Shown here: positions 1-13,138 of the stretch, one piece after another
Position numbering within the stretch: the stretch's first letter is position 1
How the letters are laid out: each line of letters begins with the position of its first letter
Assembly (NCBI GenBank): GCA_010909165.1
Contig: MU008158.1
Span: forward strand, 2,939,478 to 3,003,477
DNA length: 64,000 nt
Direction of reading: 5' to 3'
Source: Anthoceros angustus
Lineage: Eukaryota; Streptophyta; Anthocerotopsida; Anthocerotales; Anthocerotaceae
Notes under the pieces: generated by a model
Seen by the model: only the letters and a program-made list of their open reading frames with translations
Database searches by the model: none
Told to the model about the DNA's origin: nothing
Program-made: the position numbers and the translations under genes

Positions 1-1500
1 GGGGACGGCAATCACATGATTTTGTGTATGTCAAGTTTTAGCGTCGATGTGCAAGCCATGGTGCCGCAGTGTGAAGCGGAAACGGGGTTTGAGTTTGGGG
101 AATGCGATTCGGGAATGTTTTGTCCACACGTGGTGGTGGACCGGTGGCTATGAGCCAACGGTCAATGTCACATGGCATGGACTAGAGGCGGTTACATATG
201 AACTACACCATATGTTTTCCAATACTTTATTAGCGAGAAATGTATTCATCAGCATATACTTTGTACCTTGGGGATGTATATTTGAATAATATTATTCCAT
301 GTATTTTACATGAATAACCCTAAGGCCCACAAAGTGAGCCGCTAGTGATGCATTCTCCAATTGTGTAACATGACGGTGTACACTTTTCCATATGCCGGTT
401 GTAAAGGTAGCTTTGGTCGTAATGTATCCCAAAAGTGACACGATTGAAATAAAGCCTAAATAAATGTTCTAGTCCGCACGCCATAAATTTATAAGGATCT
501 CTACTTTTCTCCCGAATGCCTCTTTTGTTTAACCATGAGACATCGAGGTGTGGAAATATTGCCAATAAATTTCAAGTTTTGATGAAGTGGAATGGGTTTG
601 GGTGTCTGCGTTGTATTTTTAGCGGCCGTTTCCCACAAACCCTCAAAATCAACGTTCCGAGTTTTCTTAAGTGCAAATTTTGATGACATATTTGGCCCGT
701 CTCCGGAAAGTGGAGTGTGTCACTAGCCCTAAGGAGACCCTGTTGAAGGGTAAGAGTTGGAGCCTTCACCTATAAGTTCAACATGCAGGCACACACTTGG
801 ATACAATTATGTGTGTGCAGATCGCAGCTACTTGTGGTTGAATGTGCAGGTGCTCATGTGTTGGTGTGGGTCTGCACACTATAAGAAAATGAGGGTTTTT
901 ACAACAGTTTTTACAACAGGTGTTACAACGCGGCGTTGTAAAACGGCGCAACAACGCCGTTGTAGACCGAAAGCTTCATGACGTTGTAAAATTGCTGACA
1001 TGGCCAGTTCCAGCGCCATGTCATTAAAGTGGTGATATGGTGCCACATCACCGCCACATGTGCAACCCTCGCGCGGGGACAAAAGAGTCCTTCAACCGGC
1101 CAAGGTCATCAAGGATCCATGTTGGCGTTGGCGAGTGCTTGCTTCGATAGAAGGTTTGGAGGGGCCATGCAATGCCACGCGAATGAAGGTTGCAGAGGAG
1201 GCCGCCGACCGGGAGCGGGGAGTGGAAGTGAAGGAGGAGGCGGTAAGCACTTACCTCTGTACCTTTTCGCTTGAGAGTTGAGCATGGTTGTCGCATGCAC
1301 TAACGGGCTGTTCATTGTGGCGAGACAGTGATGGGGACACCCTTGGCAAACCGGAGGAGCACTTGGAGATAGGAGCGTGAAGTGGGTTACCTAGGTTTTT
1401 TTGCAAGCGATCCGTAGACTAGAAGCGGGGCGGGAGGAAGAGAAAGGGAGGGAGAGGGGTTGGATGCTTCGTAGCTTTCGTGGCTTCACCGGGTCGAGTT
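1..1500. repeat. Tandem array, unit 1 (short form)
   Basis: First of four tandem units, each starting with the word GGGGACGGCAATCACATGAT (positions 1, 1501, 3308, 5488). This 1,500-bp unit has the common left part (to about 1169) joined directly to the right part (1165-1500), so it lacks the middle block present in units 2 and 3. A CACTA-like terminus, CACTATAAGAAAATGAGGG, starts at 877 and is followed by ACAACG/CGTTGT words, some inverted. The only ORFs are short, recur in the other units in shifted frames, and show no known domain. The unit is best read as non-coding transposon-derived DNA. The window starts exactly at a unit boundary, so the array may extend to the left. Confidence 0.85.
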
Positions 1501-3307
1501 GGGGACGGCAATCACATGATTTTGTGTATGTCAAGTTTTAGCGTCGATGTGCAAGCCATGGTCCGCCAAGTGTGAAGCGGAAACGGGGTTTTGAGTTTGG
1601 GGAATGCGATTCGGGAATGTTTTGTCCACATCGGACACCGGTGGCTATGAGCCAACGGTCAATGTCACATGGCATGGACTAGAGGCGGTTACATGTGAAC
1701 TACACCATAGCGGTTTTCCAATACTTTATTAGCGAGAAATGTATTCATCAGATATACTTTGTACCTTGGGGATGTATATTTGAATAATATTATTCCATGT
1801 ATTTTACATGAATAACCCTAAGGCCCACAAACAAAGGAGCCGCTAGTGATGCATTCTCCCAATTGTGTAACATGACGGTGTACACTTTTCCATATGCCGC
1901 TTTGTAAAGGTAGCTTTGGTCGTAATGTATCCCAAAAGTGACACGATTGAAATAAAGCCTAAATAAATGTTCTAGTCTTACGCCATAAATTTATAAGGAT
2001 CTCTACTTTTCTCCCGAATGCCTCTTTTGTTTAACCATGAGACATCGAGGTGTGGAAATATTGCCAATAAATTTCAAGTTTTGATGAAGTGGAATGGGTT
2101 TGGGTGTCTGCGTTGTATTTTTAGCCGCTTTCCCACAAACCCTCAAAATCAACGCCCGAGTTTTCTTAAGTGCAAATTTTGATGACATATTTGGCCTGCC
2201 TCCTAAAGTGGAGTGTGTCACTAGCCCTAAGGAGACCTGTTGAAGGGTAAGAGTTGGAGCCTTCACCTATAAGTTCAACATGCACACACACTTGGATACA
2301 ATTATGTGTGCGATCGCAGCCTACTTGTGGTTGAATGTGCAGTGCTCATGTGTTGGTGTGGGTCCGCACACTATAAGAAAATGAGGGTTTTACAGCTTTT
2401 ACAATGTGTTACAACGCGTTGTAAACGCGCAACAACGCCGCTGTAGACCGAAAGCTTCATGACGTTGTAAAATTGCCGACATGGCCGCCGCCATGTCATT
2501 AAAGTGGTGATATGGTGCCACATCACGCCACATGTGCAACCCTCGCTGGGACAAAAGAGTCCTTCAACCGGCCAAGGTCATCAAGGATCCATGTTGGCGT
2601 TGGCGAGTGCTTGCTTCGATAGAAGGTTTGGAGGGGCCATGAGGTAGGGTTTTGATGGGGAGGTCAACCCATCATGCAAGGTCGATCACTTCCTCTTCTG
2701 TGTGAGGAAGGAGTGTTAGTCTCGCGTGAAAACAGCTTTGAAGTGCGAATTAGGTTGGTAGATGTGGTTTGGATAGGCGTAGTGTGCTCCCGTGGGAGGT
2801 AGGAAAAAGCCAAGGGGAAGAGGACTATAGGATAGCGAAGGAGGGGTTCTGGAGGCGAAACGAAGGGTGCAGCAACTCCAGCAGTGTCGCGGAGGAAGGA
2901 GGGTGAAGGAAGAGCACGAGGACTGTCCGGTCCCAAAGAATTGTTTAGAGCTTCCGTGACCTTGCATGCCGTGAGTCCATGCAAGCTTACGAATGAAGGT
3001 TGCTGCAGAGGAGGCTGTCGCCGGGAGCGGGAGCTGGGTGGAAGTGAAGGAGGAGGCGGTGGCACTTACCTCTACCTTTTCGCGAGTTGAGCATGGTTGT
3101 CGCATGCACTAACGGGCTGTTCATTGTGGCGAGACAGTGATGGGGACACCCTTGGCAAACCGGAGGAGCACTTGGAGATAGGAGCGTGAAGTGGGTTACC
3201 TAGGTTTTTTGCAAGCGATCAGACTAGAAGCGGGGCGGGAGGAAGAGAAAGGGAGGGAGAGGGGTTGGATGCTTCGTAGCTTTCTCGTGGCTTCACCGGG
3301 TCGAGTT
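1501..3307. repeat. Tandem array, unit 2
   Basis: Second unit, 1,807 bp. Its left part is nearly identical to unit 4; for example the minus-strand reading of 2003-2266 gives the same 87-residue string as 5987-6250. It carries a middle block (about 2643-2985) missing from unit 1, but lacks the roughly 390-bp insert seen in unit 3 at about 4585-4975. The CACTA-like terminus is at 2369. No supported gene. Confidence 0.85.
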
Positions 3308-5487
3308 GGGGACGGCAATCACATGATTTTGTGTATGTCAAGTTTTAGCGTCGATGTGCAAGCCATGTCGCTGAAGTGTGAAGCGGAAGCAGGGGTTTTG
3401 AGTTTGGGGAATGCGATTCGGAATGTTTTGTCCGTCACGGACGGTAGGTGGCTATGAGCCAACGGTCAATGTCACATGGCATGGACTAGAGGCGGTTACA
3501 TGTGAACTACACCATAGCGGTTTTCCAATACTTTATTAGCGAGAAATGTATTCATCAGCATATACTTTGTACCTTGGGGATGTATATTTGAATAATATTA
3601 TTCCATGTATTTTACATGAATAACCCTAAGGCCCACAAAGTGAGCCGCTAGTGATGCATTCTCCAATTGTGTAACATGACGGTGTACACTTTTCCATATG
3701 CCGGTTGTAAAGGTAGCTTTGGTCGTAATGTATCCCAAAAGTGACACGATTGAAATAAAGCCTAAATAAATGTTCTAGTCGCCATAAATTTATAAGGATC
3801 TCTACTTTTCTCCCGAATGCCTCTTTTGTTTAACCATGAGACATCGAGGTGTGGAAATATTGCCAATAAATTTCAAGTTTTGATGAAGTGGAATGGGTTT
3901 GGGTGTCTGCGTTGTATTTTTAGCGGCCGTTTCCCACAAACCCTCAAAATCAACGTTAGAGTTTTCTTAAGTGCAAATTTTGATGACATATTTGGCCTGC
4001 CTCCTAAAGTGGAGTGTGTCACTAGCCCTAAGGAGACCTGAAGGGTAAGAGTTGGAGCCTTCACCTATAAGTTCAACATGCAGCACACACTTGGATACAA
4101 TTATGTGTGTGCGGATTATACTTGTGGTTGAATGTGCAGTGCTCATGTGTTGGTGTGGGTCCGCACACTATAAGAAAATGAGGGTTTTACAGCTTTTACA
4201 ATGTGTTACAACGCGCGTTGTAAAGCAGGCGCAACGCCGTTGTAGACCGAAAGCTTCATGACGTTGTAAAATTGCGACATGGCCGCCGCCATGTCATTAA
4301 AGTGGTGATATGGTGCCACATCACGCCACATGTGCAACCTCGCTGGGACAAAGAGTCCTTCAACCGCCAAGGTCATCAAGGATCCATGTTGGCGTTGGCG
4401 GTGCTTGCTTGCCGATAGAAGGTTTGAGGGGCCATGAGGTAGGGTTTTGATGGGGAGGTCAACCCATCATGCAAGGTCGATCACTTCCTCTTCCGTGAGG
4501 AAGGAGTGTTAGTCTCATGAAAATGTACTTTGAAGTGCGAATTAGGTTGGTAGATGTGGTTTGGATAGGCGAGTGTGTCTGTGAGGAAGTAGGGAATTGC
4601 GCAGTCAAATTTTGATCGCCTCGTGTTTTGGCATTGTGAGGTCTTTTATGAACTTGACCATCATTGCGCTCCTCCTCTACATACCTCACAATAACAAAAC
4701 ATAAAAATCGCTCGGTTTAATTGTAATGGCATCTCGGACATTCCAAATAAGTGAAGGAATGGTTTTTGTGATGTGTTGTTCATGAACCACCTCGTATCAC
4801 AAGGGAGGATGTGGAGCGAGCCAAGGCGGAGAAGGATGGAAGTTGCCCATCCAGGACTTGTGTGGAGGCCATTTGGGTCTCACTGCAAAGTGGGCGGGGA
4901 AAGACGGTATGGTGGCCATCTCCTTCCATGCAGAGGTGGCGGTGGCATCGAGATTTTCCAGATGCCGCAGTGAGGTAGGAAAAAGCCAAGGGGTGGAAGA
5001 GGACTATAGGATAGCGAAGGAGGGGTTCCCGGAGGCGAAACGAAGGGTGCAGAACTCCCAGTGTCACAGAGGAAGGAGGGTGAAGGAAGAGCTCGAGGAC
5101 TGTCCGGTCCCAAAGAATTGTTTAGAGCTTCCGTGACCTTGCATGCCGTGAGTCCATGCAATGCCACGCGAATGAAGGTTGCAGAGGAGGCCGCCGACCG
5201 GGAGCGGGGAGTGGAAGTGAAGGAGGAGGCGGTAAGCACTTACCTCTACCTTTTCGCTTGAGAGTTGAGCATGGTTGTCGCATGCACTAACGGGCTGTTC
5301 ATTGTGGCGAGACAGTGATGGGGACACCCTTGGCAAACCGGAGGAGCACTTGGAGATAGGAGCGTGAAGTGGGTTACCTAGGTTTTTTTGCAAGCGATCC
5401 GTAGACTAGAAGCGGGGCGGGAGGAAGAGAAAGGGAGGGAGAGGGGTTGGATGCTTCGTAGCTTTCGTGGCTTCACCGGGTCGAGTT
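3308..5487. repeat. Tandem array, unit 3 (longest form)
   Basis: Third unit, 2,180 bp, with left, middle and right blocks plus an extra stretch at about 4585-4975, part of which recurs in unit 4 at about 6778-6990. Its left part shares diagnostic words with unit 1 (for example around 3640-3665 versus 325-350) more than with units 2 and 4. Similarity therefore alternates between units (1 with 3, 2 with 4). The CACTA-like terminus is at 4166. No supported gene. Confidence 0.85.
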
Positions 5488-6990
5488 GGGGACGGCAATC
5501 ACATGATTTTGTGTATGTCAAGTTTTAGCGTCGATGTGCAAGCCATGGTCCGCCAAGTGTGAAGAAACGGGGTTTTGAGTTTGGGGAATGCGATTCGGGA
5601 ATGTTTTGTCCACATCGGACACCGGTGGCTATGAGCCAACGGTCAATGTCACATGGCATGGACTAGAGGCGGTTACATGTGAACTACACCATAGCGGTTT
5701 TCCAATACTTTATTAGCGAGAAATGTATTCATCAGATATACTTTGTACCTTGGGGATGTATATTTGAATAATATTATTCCATGTATTTTACATGAATAAC
5801 CCTAAGGCCCACAAACAAAGGAGCCGCTAGTGATGCATTCTCCCAATTGTGTAACATGACGGTGTACACTTTTCCATATGCCGCTTTGTAAAGGTAGCTT
5901 TGGTCGTAATGTATCCCAAAAGTGACACGATTGAAATAAAGCCTAAATAAATGTTCTAGTCTTACGCCATAAATTTATAAGGATCTCTACTTTTCTCCCG
6001 AATGCCTCTTTTGTTTAACCATGAGACATCGAGGTGTGGAAATATTGCCAATAAATTTCAAGTTTTGATGAAGTGGAATGGGTTTGGGTGTCTGCGTTGT
6101 ATTTTTAGCCGCTTTCCCACAAACCCTCAAAATCAACGCCCGAGTTTTCTTAAGTGCAAATTTTGATGACATATTTGGCCTGCCTCCTAAAGTGGAGTGT
6201 GTCACTAGCCCTAAGGAGACCTGTTGAAGGGTAAGAGTTGGAGCCTTCACCTATAAGTTCAACATGCACACACACTTGGATACAATTATGTGTGCGATCG
6301 CAGCCTACTTGTGGTTGAATGTGCAGGTGCTCATGTGTTGGTGTGGGTCCGCACACTATAAGAAAATGAGGGTTTTACAGCTTTTACAATGTGTTACAAC
6401 GCGTTGTAAACGCGCAACAACGCCGCTGTAGACCGAAAGCTTCATGACGTTGTAAAATTGCCGACATGGCCGCCGCCATGTCATTAAAGTGGTGATATGG
6501 TGCCACATCACCGCCACATGTGCAACCCTCGCGCGGGGACAAAAGAGTCCTTCAACCGGCCAAGGTCATCAAGGATCCATGTTGGCGTTGGCGAGTGCTT
6601 GCTTCGATAGAAGGTTTGGAGGGGCCATGAGGTAGGGTTTTGATGGGGAGGTCAACCCATCATGCAAGGTCGATCACTTCCTCTTCTGTGTGAGGAAGGA
6701 GTGTTAGTCTCGCGTGAAAACTGCTTTGAAGTGCGAATTAGGTTGGTAGATGTGGTTTGGATAGGCGTAGTGTGCTCCGTAGGAAGTAGGGAATTGCGCA
6801 AGCTGAAATTTGATCGCTTCCTGTGTTTTGGCATTGTGAGGTCTTTTATGAACTTGACCATCATTGCGCTCCTCCTCTACATACCTCACAATAACAAAAC
6901 ATAAAAATCGCTCAGTTTAATTGTAATGGCATCTCGGACATTCCAAATAAGTGAAGGAATGGTTTTTTGTGATGTGTTGTTCATGAACTT
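5488..6990. repeat. Tandem array, unit 4 (right end of array)
   Basis: Fourth unit. It follows unit 2 closely through the common left part and follows unit 3 in the middle block, then leaves the repeat after about 6990, where the sequence becomes single-copy in this window. The CACTA-like terminus is at 6354. No supported gene. Confidence 0.8.
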
Positions 6991-7735
6991 GCTCACTCAA
7001 CCAGCCGTGCTCAATGTAAGATTGAGTGCCACGACAAAAGGGGATATTGTGCCGTTCCGCACGACAAACGAGCACAGATCCAAGTGGTCACCAAAAGTCA
7101 AAATATGCTAAAATTGTAAACCATGGGCATAGAAGGCAGGTGCCTTAAAGGGAAAATACCACAATGCAAGCCGTTGCATGATATTCCGAATAAACTAGAA
7201 CCCTAATTACTAGAGTGTCATGTTCCTTGAATCATTGTGGAGAACTCGGGGACGAACTTGACAAGCGGGAACACGAAGGGAGCATTGCGAATGGCCTCGT
7301 ATGGGAAGGAGCATGGCATGCAGATATGTTGCATGTAGGCGTGATATGCCCTAAAGTTGCGCCCCGTCACTTTGTGATGATCGCTTCTCCCATCCCGCCT
7401 AAGTCGTCAGAATATTTATTTAAGATTTCCATCGCAATGAGGAGATTAAATATAAGGGGATAAAAGTACATGGTCCTTGGATCATGGTACGAAATACCAT
7501 GCTCCAAGGACGCACGATATTCCGAATTATAGTCACTAATATCAGAGTAATGCACGACTCGGTGTCCCAATTCCGCAAAACAAAAAGTAGTAAGAACCAC
7601 TTCAAGCAAGTGTAAGTGTTTCGCAAGAACTAGTTAAGGTAGATTTTTTTTTGTTTCTTTTTCCTACGGGATATGGGGAAATGGGATGAGACAGAAAACT
7701 AGTAGGGAAATTAGGTGTTGACCCGTGCTTGAGGC
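6991..7735. other. Array flank, no gene seen
   Basis: The sequence leaves the repeat here. ORFs are short (82 residues or fewer), overlap on both strands and resemble nothing I know. This may be the rest of the mobile element of which the array units are shortened copies, but nothing in it resembles a transposase. Confidence 0.4.
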
Positions 7736-7737
7736 AG

Positions 7738-7985
7738 CGGTAAGGGTGAGTTACACGAGGCGGCGGTGAGGGGGACTTGCACGAGGCGGTGGTGAGGGGG
7801 ACTTGCATGAGGCGGCGGTGAGGGGGACTTGCGCGAGGTGGCGGTGAGGGGGACTTGCGCGACGGCAGTGAGGGGGACTTATGCGAGGCGCCAGTGAAGG
7901 GAACTTGCGCAAAGTGGCGGTGAGGGGAACTTGCACGAGGCGACTGTGAGGGGCTCTTGCACGAGGCAGCGGTGAGGGATGGGAG
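7738..7985. repeat. GC-rich minisatellite
   Basis: About nine imperfect tandem copies of a 25-27 bp unit containing GGCGGTGAGGGGGACTTGC. The strand is G-rich (runs of 4-5 G every ~26 bp). The 82-residue minus-strand ORF across it is a repeat translation, not a gene. Confidence 0.85.
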
Positions 7986-8689
7986 ACAGTTTGCTGCACG
8001 ACATCGTAGACATCAGGCTTGCTGTAGTTCGTGGTTAGAGTATCTTCGAGTGTCTGCTGCCTTTAGGTCTGCTGAGCGTTGATGCCCAAACATGCCAGGA
8101 AACAGCCTTCCAAGCTATGGTCGGAATTGGAACGGCTCTTTGATTGATTTTGTGGTTTTGCTGCTGGGGGCTTGGTCATTTGAAAATTGCATGACTGTGG
8201 GATGAAGCGTGCAATGTGATTGACATATATCCAATGTTAACACATCAAGATCAGACTAGTTGCGACTTCGAAGAGCAAGGTGTGACTGTGTATGTAAGGA
8301 CAGATGCATTCAAATCTGCTCGTTCTGTATTTGGTGAGTTTTGTTGAAGTGGAGTGTGCTTGGAAGCAATGACGCGAGCTGTCCCGTTTTTTGAGTGCCT
8401 GCATGTTTTTTGAATGGCATTGAACTAGCACATCATGTACTCTACTGCGGTTGTGTGATGCCAAACAGGAGCGCCTTGCTTTGCGTTGTGCTTTCCAATT
8501 CCATGCAGGATAGGATATACAATTGATGGACGACTGGTTGGACTGCGACTGCTCTATACAGGGCTAACATATCCATCATCTCATTCACATATGCTACATT
8601 TGAACCTAATGCATGCATCTAGGGCTAACAAATAGGGCTTCAGTATAGCAACTTGTTTGATGCACGGCTAAACCTATTTGACATATGTG

Positions 8690-8998
8690 CAAGACTGGGT
8701 TGTGATTGTTGCTGTTGAATCTGGTGTATGCTGCTGAACCTAGTACATGCTGTTGAATCTGCTGATGAAGCATGTGCTGAATCTAGTACATGTTGTTGAA
8801 TCTGCTGATGAAGCATGTGCTGAATCTAGTACATGTTATTGAATCTGTTGTTGAATCTGCTAGTGCTTATTGCTAAATCTGTTGCTACTTATTACTGAAT
8901 CTGCTACTACTTGTTGCTGAATCTGTTGCTGCTTGTTGCTGCTTGTTGCTATATTTGCTTTTGCTTGTTGCTGAATCTGCTATTGACTGTTGCTGAAC
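8690..8998. repeat. CTG/TTG-rich simple and short tandem repeat
   Basis: Degenerate repeats of TTGCTGAATCTG and a longer unit of about 45 bp ending in GAATCTAGTACATG (two good copies near 8757-8835). ORFs across it are low complexity. Confidence 0.75.
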
Positions 8999-10193
8999 CG
9001 TCCTCGTATTGTCTTCCAAATCTTGCCCCCGTATCGTCCTCATGAGATGTCGACACGTGCCAAGTTCATGTGCCAGAGCATGATGATATCGCAATGGTGT
9101 CGTACTTTCGTAGAGTATGTACATGTACCGTATAAGGTGTTTGCCTTGCTAAAAATATCCGCCGAAGCCCTAGTCTCCGCCCCAGTGTCATCCATGAATG
9201 CGCGGATAATATTGCTACCATAATATTATCTAACATAACCTTGACAATCAGCAATAGCAAAAAAATGTTAGATGTCCTAATACTGTGCTCAAAGGATTTA
9301 TGATACCAATATGATAGATAAATTCATGCTTTTGATTGCACACAAGGGACCTAACATACCCTATAAAAATGGAGTTATTAGAATTTCAAGTACCTGTTAT
9401 TTACCTTTAACATATGTGTAGAGTATTATATTTATATCAACATATGTATAGAGTACATGACATAATGAAGATCAAGTTAACAACTTTCAAAATTGAACAC
9501 ATTCTATTAAAATATAATTTTTAAAGTTTTAATTATTTGTTATACATCACTTTACATGTTACCGAGATCAAGTTCAATATCATCGAAATTATGCTAAGCT
9601 CAAGGCTATATATGCGTAAGTGTTTAGTGATAATTGAGTAAAGATGTGAAGTGCCTTCTTCTAGTCCCAAAGTATGGTCTACTTTCCAATTCTTTTGTCT
9701 GTTTAGTAGCATTGTAAACTTTGACAGGGGTCGTATACACCTAGGTCTTTTAAGGTACCAATGAAGATATGGATAGCCTCTCTTGGTTACACTGGATGTG
9801 AAGGATGTGTACCTTCCAACGAACTTGACTGAGCATTTCGTGGGCCTTTTGACAAGGAAAGGCCTTAGAGCCTCCGAAGGACCAAGAATCCAACGAGGTT
9901 GGCGAGCTTGCAAGCTCCTCCAGTTCTTGCTTTGACGAGATCAGGAGGGGAATCACCTCATCTAACTTGACCCTCAGCCAGGTACCTTGTCTATTTCGCA
10001 ATTTAGGGCAATAAGCATGACCTTGAACCCGTCCGTGCCTGTGTCAATGGTCCTAGCGCTGATGGTGGAAGGGAATGTTGTAACTAATTGGTGCATTCTG
10101 GTTGTTGTCATCCTCCCTTGCAGCGCTCTCGCCCACGCCGCCGTTAGGCTCTATTTTTCACGAGCTTCCCTGTTACTTTAGTCTGAAAGTGAC
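8999..10193. other. Intergenic, upstream of the UBX gene
   Basis: AT-rich to about 9760, then mixed composition. Minus-strand ORFs at 9533-10001 (126 and 83 residues) match nothing known. The last few hundred bases probably hold the promoter and 5' UTR of the UBX protein gene; no clear TATA element could be fixed. Confidence 0.4.
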
Positions 10194-13138
10194 ATGGAGG
10201 GGCAGGTTACCGGTGCTTATGAGGAACAAGAGAAGGTGGCTGCTTTCATGGAGATTCTAGGCGAGCCAGCAGATCGGGCGCACCAGTTTTTGCAGGTGAG
10301 TTGGCTGGGTTTTAGCTAGGACGATATAATAATGACCAGATCTGCTGGTTTCGAGGCCCAATTCCTAGATAGCTTCTTGGTGACTCGTTTGGTGACAGTT
10401 CAGTCCTAGCGTTGCCTCTGTTTTCTCCTCACCTGCAAGGTATGGTCTGTATTTGCTGTGTCCGGGTTGAATCCCTCCTAAGACTTGCCGATTTCTGCTC
10501 AATCTGCCCAACATTCCTGCGGTTGGCAACTGCATCACGATTAACTTGTTCCTTTCGTTTCTTTGACCTCCCTCATTTTCTCGGTGTCATTGGGTTGTGA
10601 AAAACCTGTACCTCCCACCCTGATTGCTCTCGCTGTGTTCCAAGGACCCAGCTTGAACAGAAAGTGGTTCTCGCTTATTCAGGGTGGGAAGCCCTTGCTT
10701 GTAAGTACGGATTTCCTTCAGGCCTAATCCTTGCGCTGAGTTCCCATGCTTCCTTTTCTGTCTCTTTGCAAGGCAACAAGCTGGCAGCTTGAAGAAGCAT
10801 TTCAGCTCTATTTTGCGGGAGGAGTTATTGAAGGTGGATCTGGTAGTGTCCCACCTCCAGTCCCATATTCTGGTCTCTCATCTTCTGGGCTTTCTGGATC
10901 ACCGTCTCCACCGGAACAACCTTCCATCCAAAATACTGCATCTGAAAGGTTGAATTCTATGGTCCTCATCGCTTGTGGCAGCTTATGCCTTTTCTTCCAG
11001 TCGTATACTGAAATTCTTCTAAACACCGAGGTGAACCTTGCAGTTTGAAATCCAATCTTGAAGAGTACGTACGTCCTCCTCTGCCTGTCAAACGAGAAGC
11101 TCTGTATGACAACGTTTTACAGTATAGGTATCCCTTTGTGCCATTTCATGCTTATTTCTTGTCAGCATGTGTTTTCCATACTTTTTATCAGTATCTGCCA
11201 GCCTCAATCGGCTGCCATGTCCATGAAGCTAGTTGCTTGAATTCAGGGGGCATGAGGTGGGCAAGACATTAAATCAACCCGGGTCTGTGGATGCTTTTCG
11301 AAATTTTGAAGATGAGGCTGCTCAGCAATCAAGATGGGGGGCAGAGACAAGTGGGAACAACTTGTCTGCTCCTGCAGTAGTAAAGGACTCATTGGCTGCC
11401 ATGTACCGACCACCGTTTGTGCTGATGTTCACAGGAACATTTGAGCAGGTGATTCTTTGTTGGTTTTTGATCTGGTGAACAACTTGATTGTTATGTCTGT
11501 AATGATGAGAGATCTTTACTTAGAAGATGCTTCATTTTATGCCTGAAATGTTCATCAATTCATTGTCCAGGCAAAAGCTGAGGCTGCAAGGCAAGAAAAG
11601 TGGTTGCTTGTAAACTTGCAATCTACCAAGGAGTTCTCGAGCTACACGGTATCACATCTGTTCACCGTGTTTCCTCATATTCTGATGCTGGCAGAGGAAA
11701 AGTGACCACCACTGGCGACGATCAATGCTAGTTCAAGTGCTTGCCTAGGACTGACTGCCTGATTTGACAACCTGTGTTTTCAGCTAAATCGAGACACATG
11801 GGCTCACGAAGCTGTGAAAGATACAGTGGGAATGTCATTTGTCTTCTGGCAGGTATAGTGAATACGTTCGAATACCTTCAAACGGTCTTCCATATTACGT
11901 TCCATGTTCTGGGTTCTGCGGTTCAGATTTGAAGTGTGCTACAGGTAACAAGAGGTAGATTATGAAAGTTGTTGTTGAAACTGTACAGGTATATGATGAT
12001 GCTGATGAAGGGAAAAAGGTTTGTACATTCTACAAGTTAGCAGCAATGCCTACAACTTTAGTTCTGGATCCAATCACAGGACAGAAGATGCGGTCGTGGG
12101 AAGGAATGATTGGCCCAGATCGTCTGCTTGAGGTGAAGGCTTGTCAATGCGTCATAGAATGGGAACATGAAGAGGCTTTGTTGTTGCCCTTTTCTTGTTC
12201 ACAGAAAACTCAATTGACGTCCATGTGGTCAGTGAGCAAGGTGTTGTGCTTTTTGGTTCAAGGGTGTATGACAAGTGATGGAATATGTGGCAGGATCTTG
12301 TCCCCTTTCTCGACATGGGGCCATGTGACAAGCAGGTGCCTTCGATCACTCCTCAGAAGAGGGCTAGAGAATCTGCCTGTCAAGTGTCTGACACTTCTGC
12401 AGGTCCTACTTTTCAGAAAAATTCTTGTACGTCTGAGGATGATTGACTTGAAGCTATTGGTTTTGGCTGCAGCTAGTTGTTGAGTTCACTGTGTTTCCTG
12501 GTTGCCATACCCTTGACGTGCTCTGATTAAGTTGGCCTGCCTGTAGATCGTGATGGAGGCCTCCAAAATAACTATGAGAATCTTCGGCAAACTTCAGCGG
12601 AAGAACATGAAGTACGTCGCGATGAGGAAGAGAAGGGGCGACCTTTTCAAGCTACTGAGTCATCAACAAAAAACACGTGCTTGGAAGACTTTGGCCAACT
12701 ATCTGATCTCCCTGAAGAACCTGCAGCTGACACTCCCACGGCATGCAGAGTAGCTTTTCGTTTTCCTGATGGCAAGAGGAGTCAAAGGAGATTCCTTCTC
12801 ACGGATCCTGTGATGGTACGCGGTCTCAGAAACTCCAAGTCTGCAACGTGAATGACTGAAATGGTTTACTGTCGATTTTCATCAGCATGTTTTCAACTCA
12901 ATGTGAGGTCTGCTCGGGTCTAGGCATTTTCAGGGCTGATAAGTTAAATGTGGCATCTTGTGGAACGTGGCAGCATCTCTGGTCATTTTGCCGTAGCCAG
13001 GTACAGGGAGCTGAAGGACGCGCTTTTCGCCTTACACATTCTGTACCAGGCGCATCTGACGCGTTGCATCACAGCTCAAGTTTGACCATGCTGGAGGCAG
13101 GGGTTGCAAACTCAATGCTGGTGATGACATGGCTTTAG
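10194..13138 (+). CDS. UBX domain-containing protein 7-like (UBA-UAS-UBX, Cdc48 cofactor)
   Basis: Ten exons join in phase: 10194-10295, 10773-10948, 11044-11127, 11247-11448, 11571-11648, 11784-11852, 11989-12132, 12294-12402, 12547-12815, 12974-13138, giving about 465 residues, the usual length of plant PUX7-type proteins. Residues 1-50 form a UBA-like domain (EEQEKVAAFMEILGEP, then SWQLEEAFQLYF). A linker containing RPPLPVKREALYD follows. The thioredoxin-like UAS domain runs from about 165 to 300 (MYRPPFVLMF, KWLLVNLQSTKEFSSY, LNRDTWAHEAV, DPITGQKMRSWEGM). A C-terminal UBX domain starts near 385 (VAFRFPDGKRSQRRFLLTDP) and ends at the stop. The family links ubiquitylated substrates to the AAA ATPase Cdc48/p97; that role here is inferred from homology. 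All introns are GT..AG, with no frame damage. The start is the first ATG of the UBA-like exon; a non-coding upstream exon is possible. Confidence 0.93.

Noticed and set aside
2003-2266. 87-residue ORF repeated identically at 5987-6250
   Set aside because: Identity only shows that the array units are near-identical; the frame is broken in units 1 and 3 and has no known domain.
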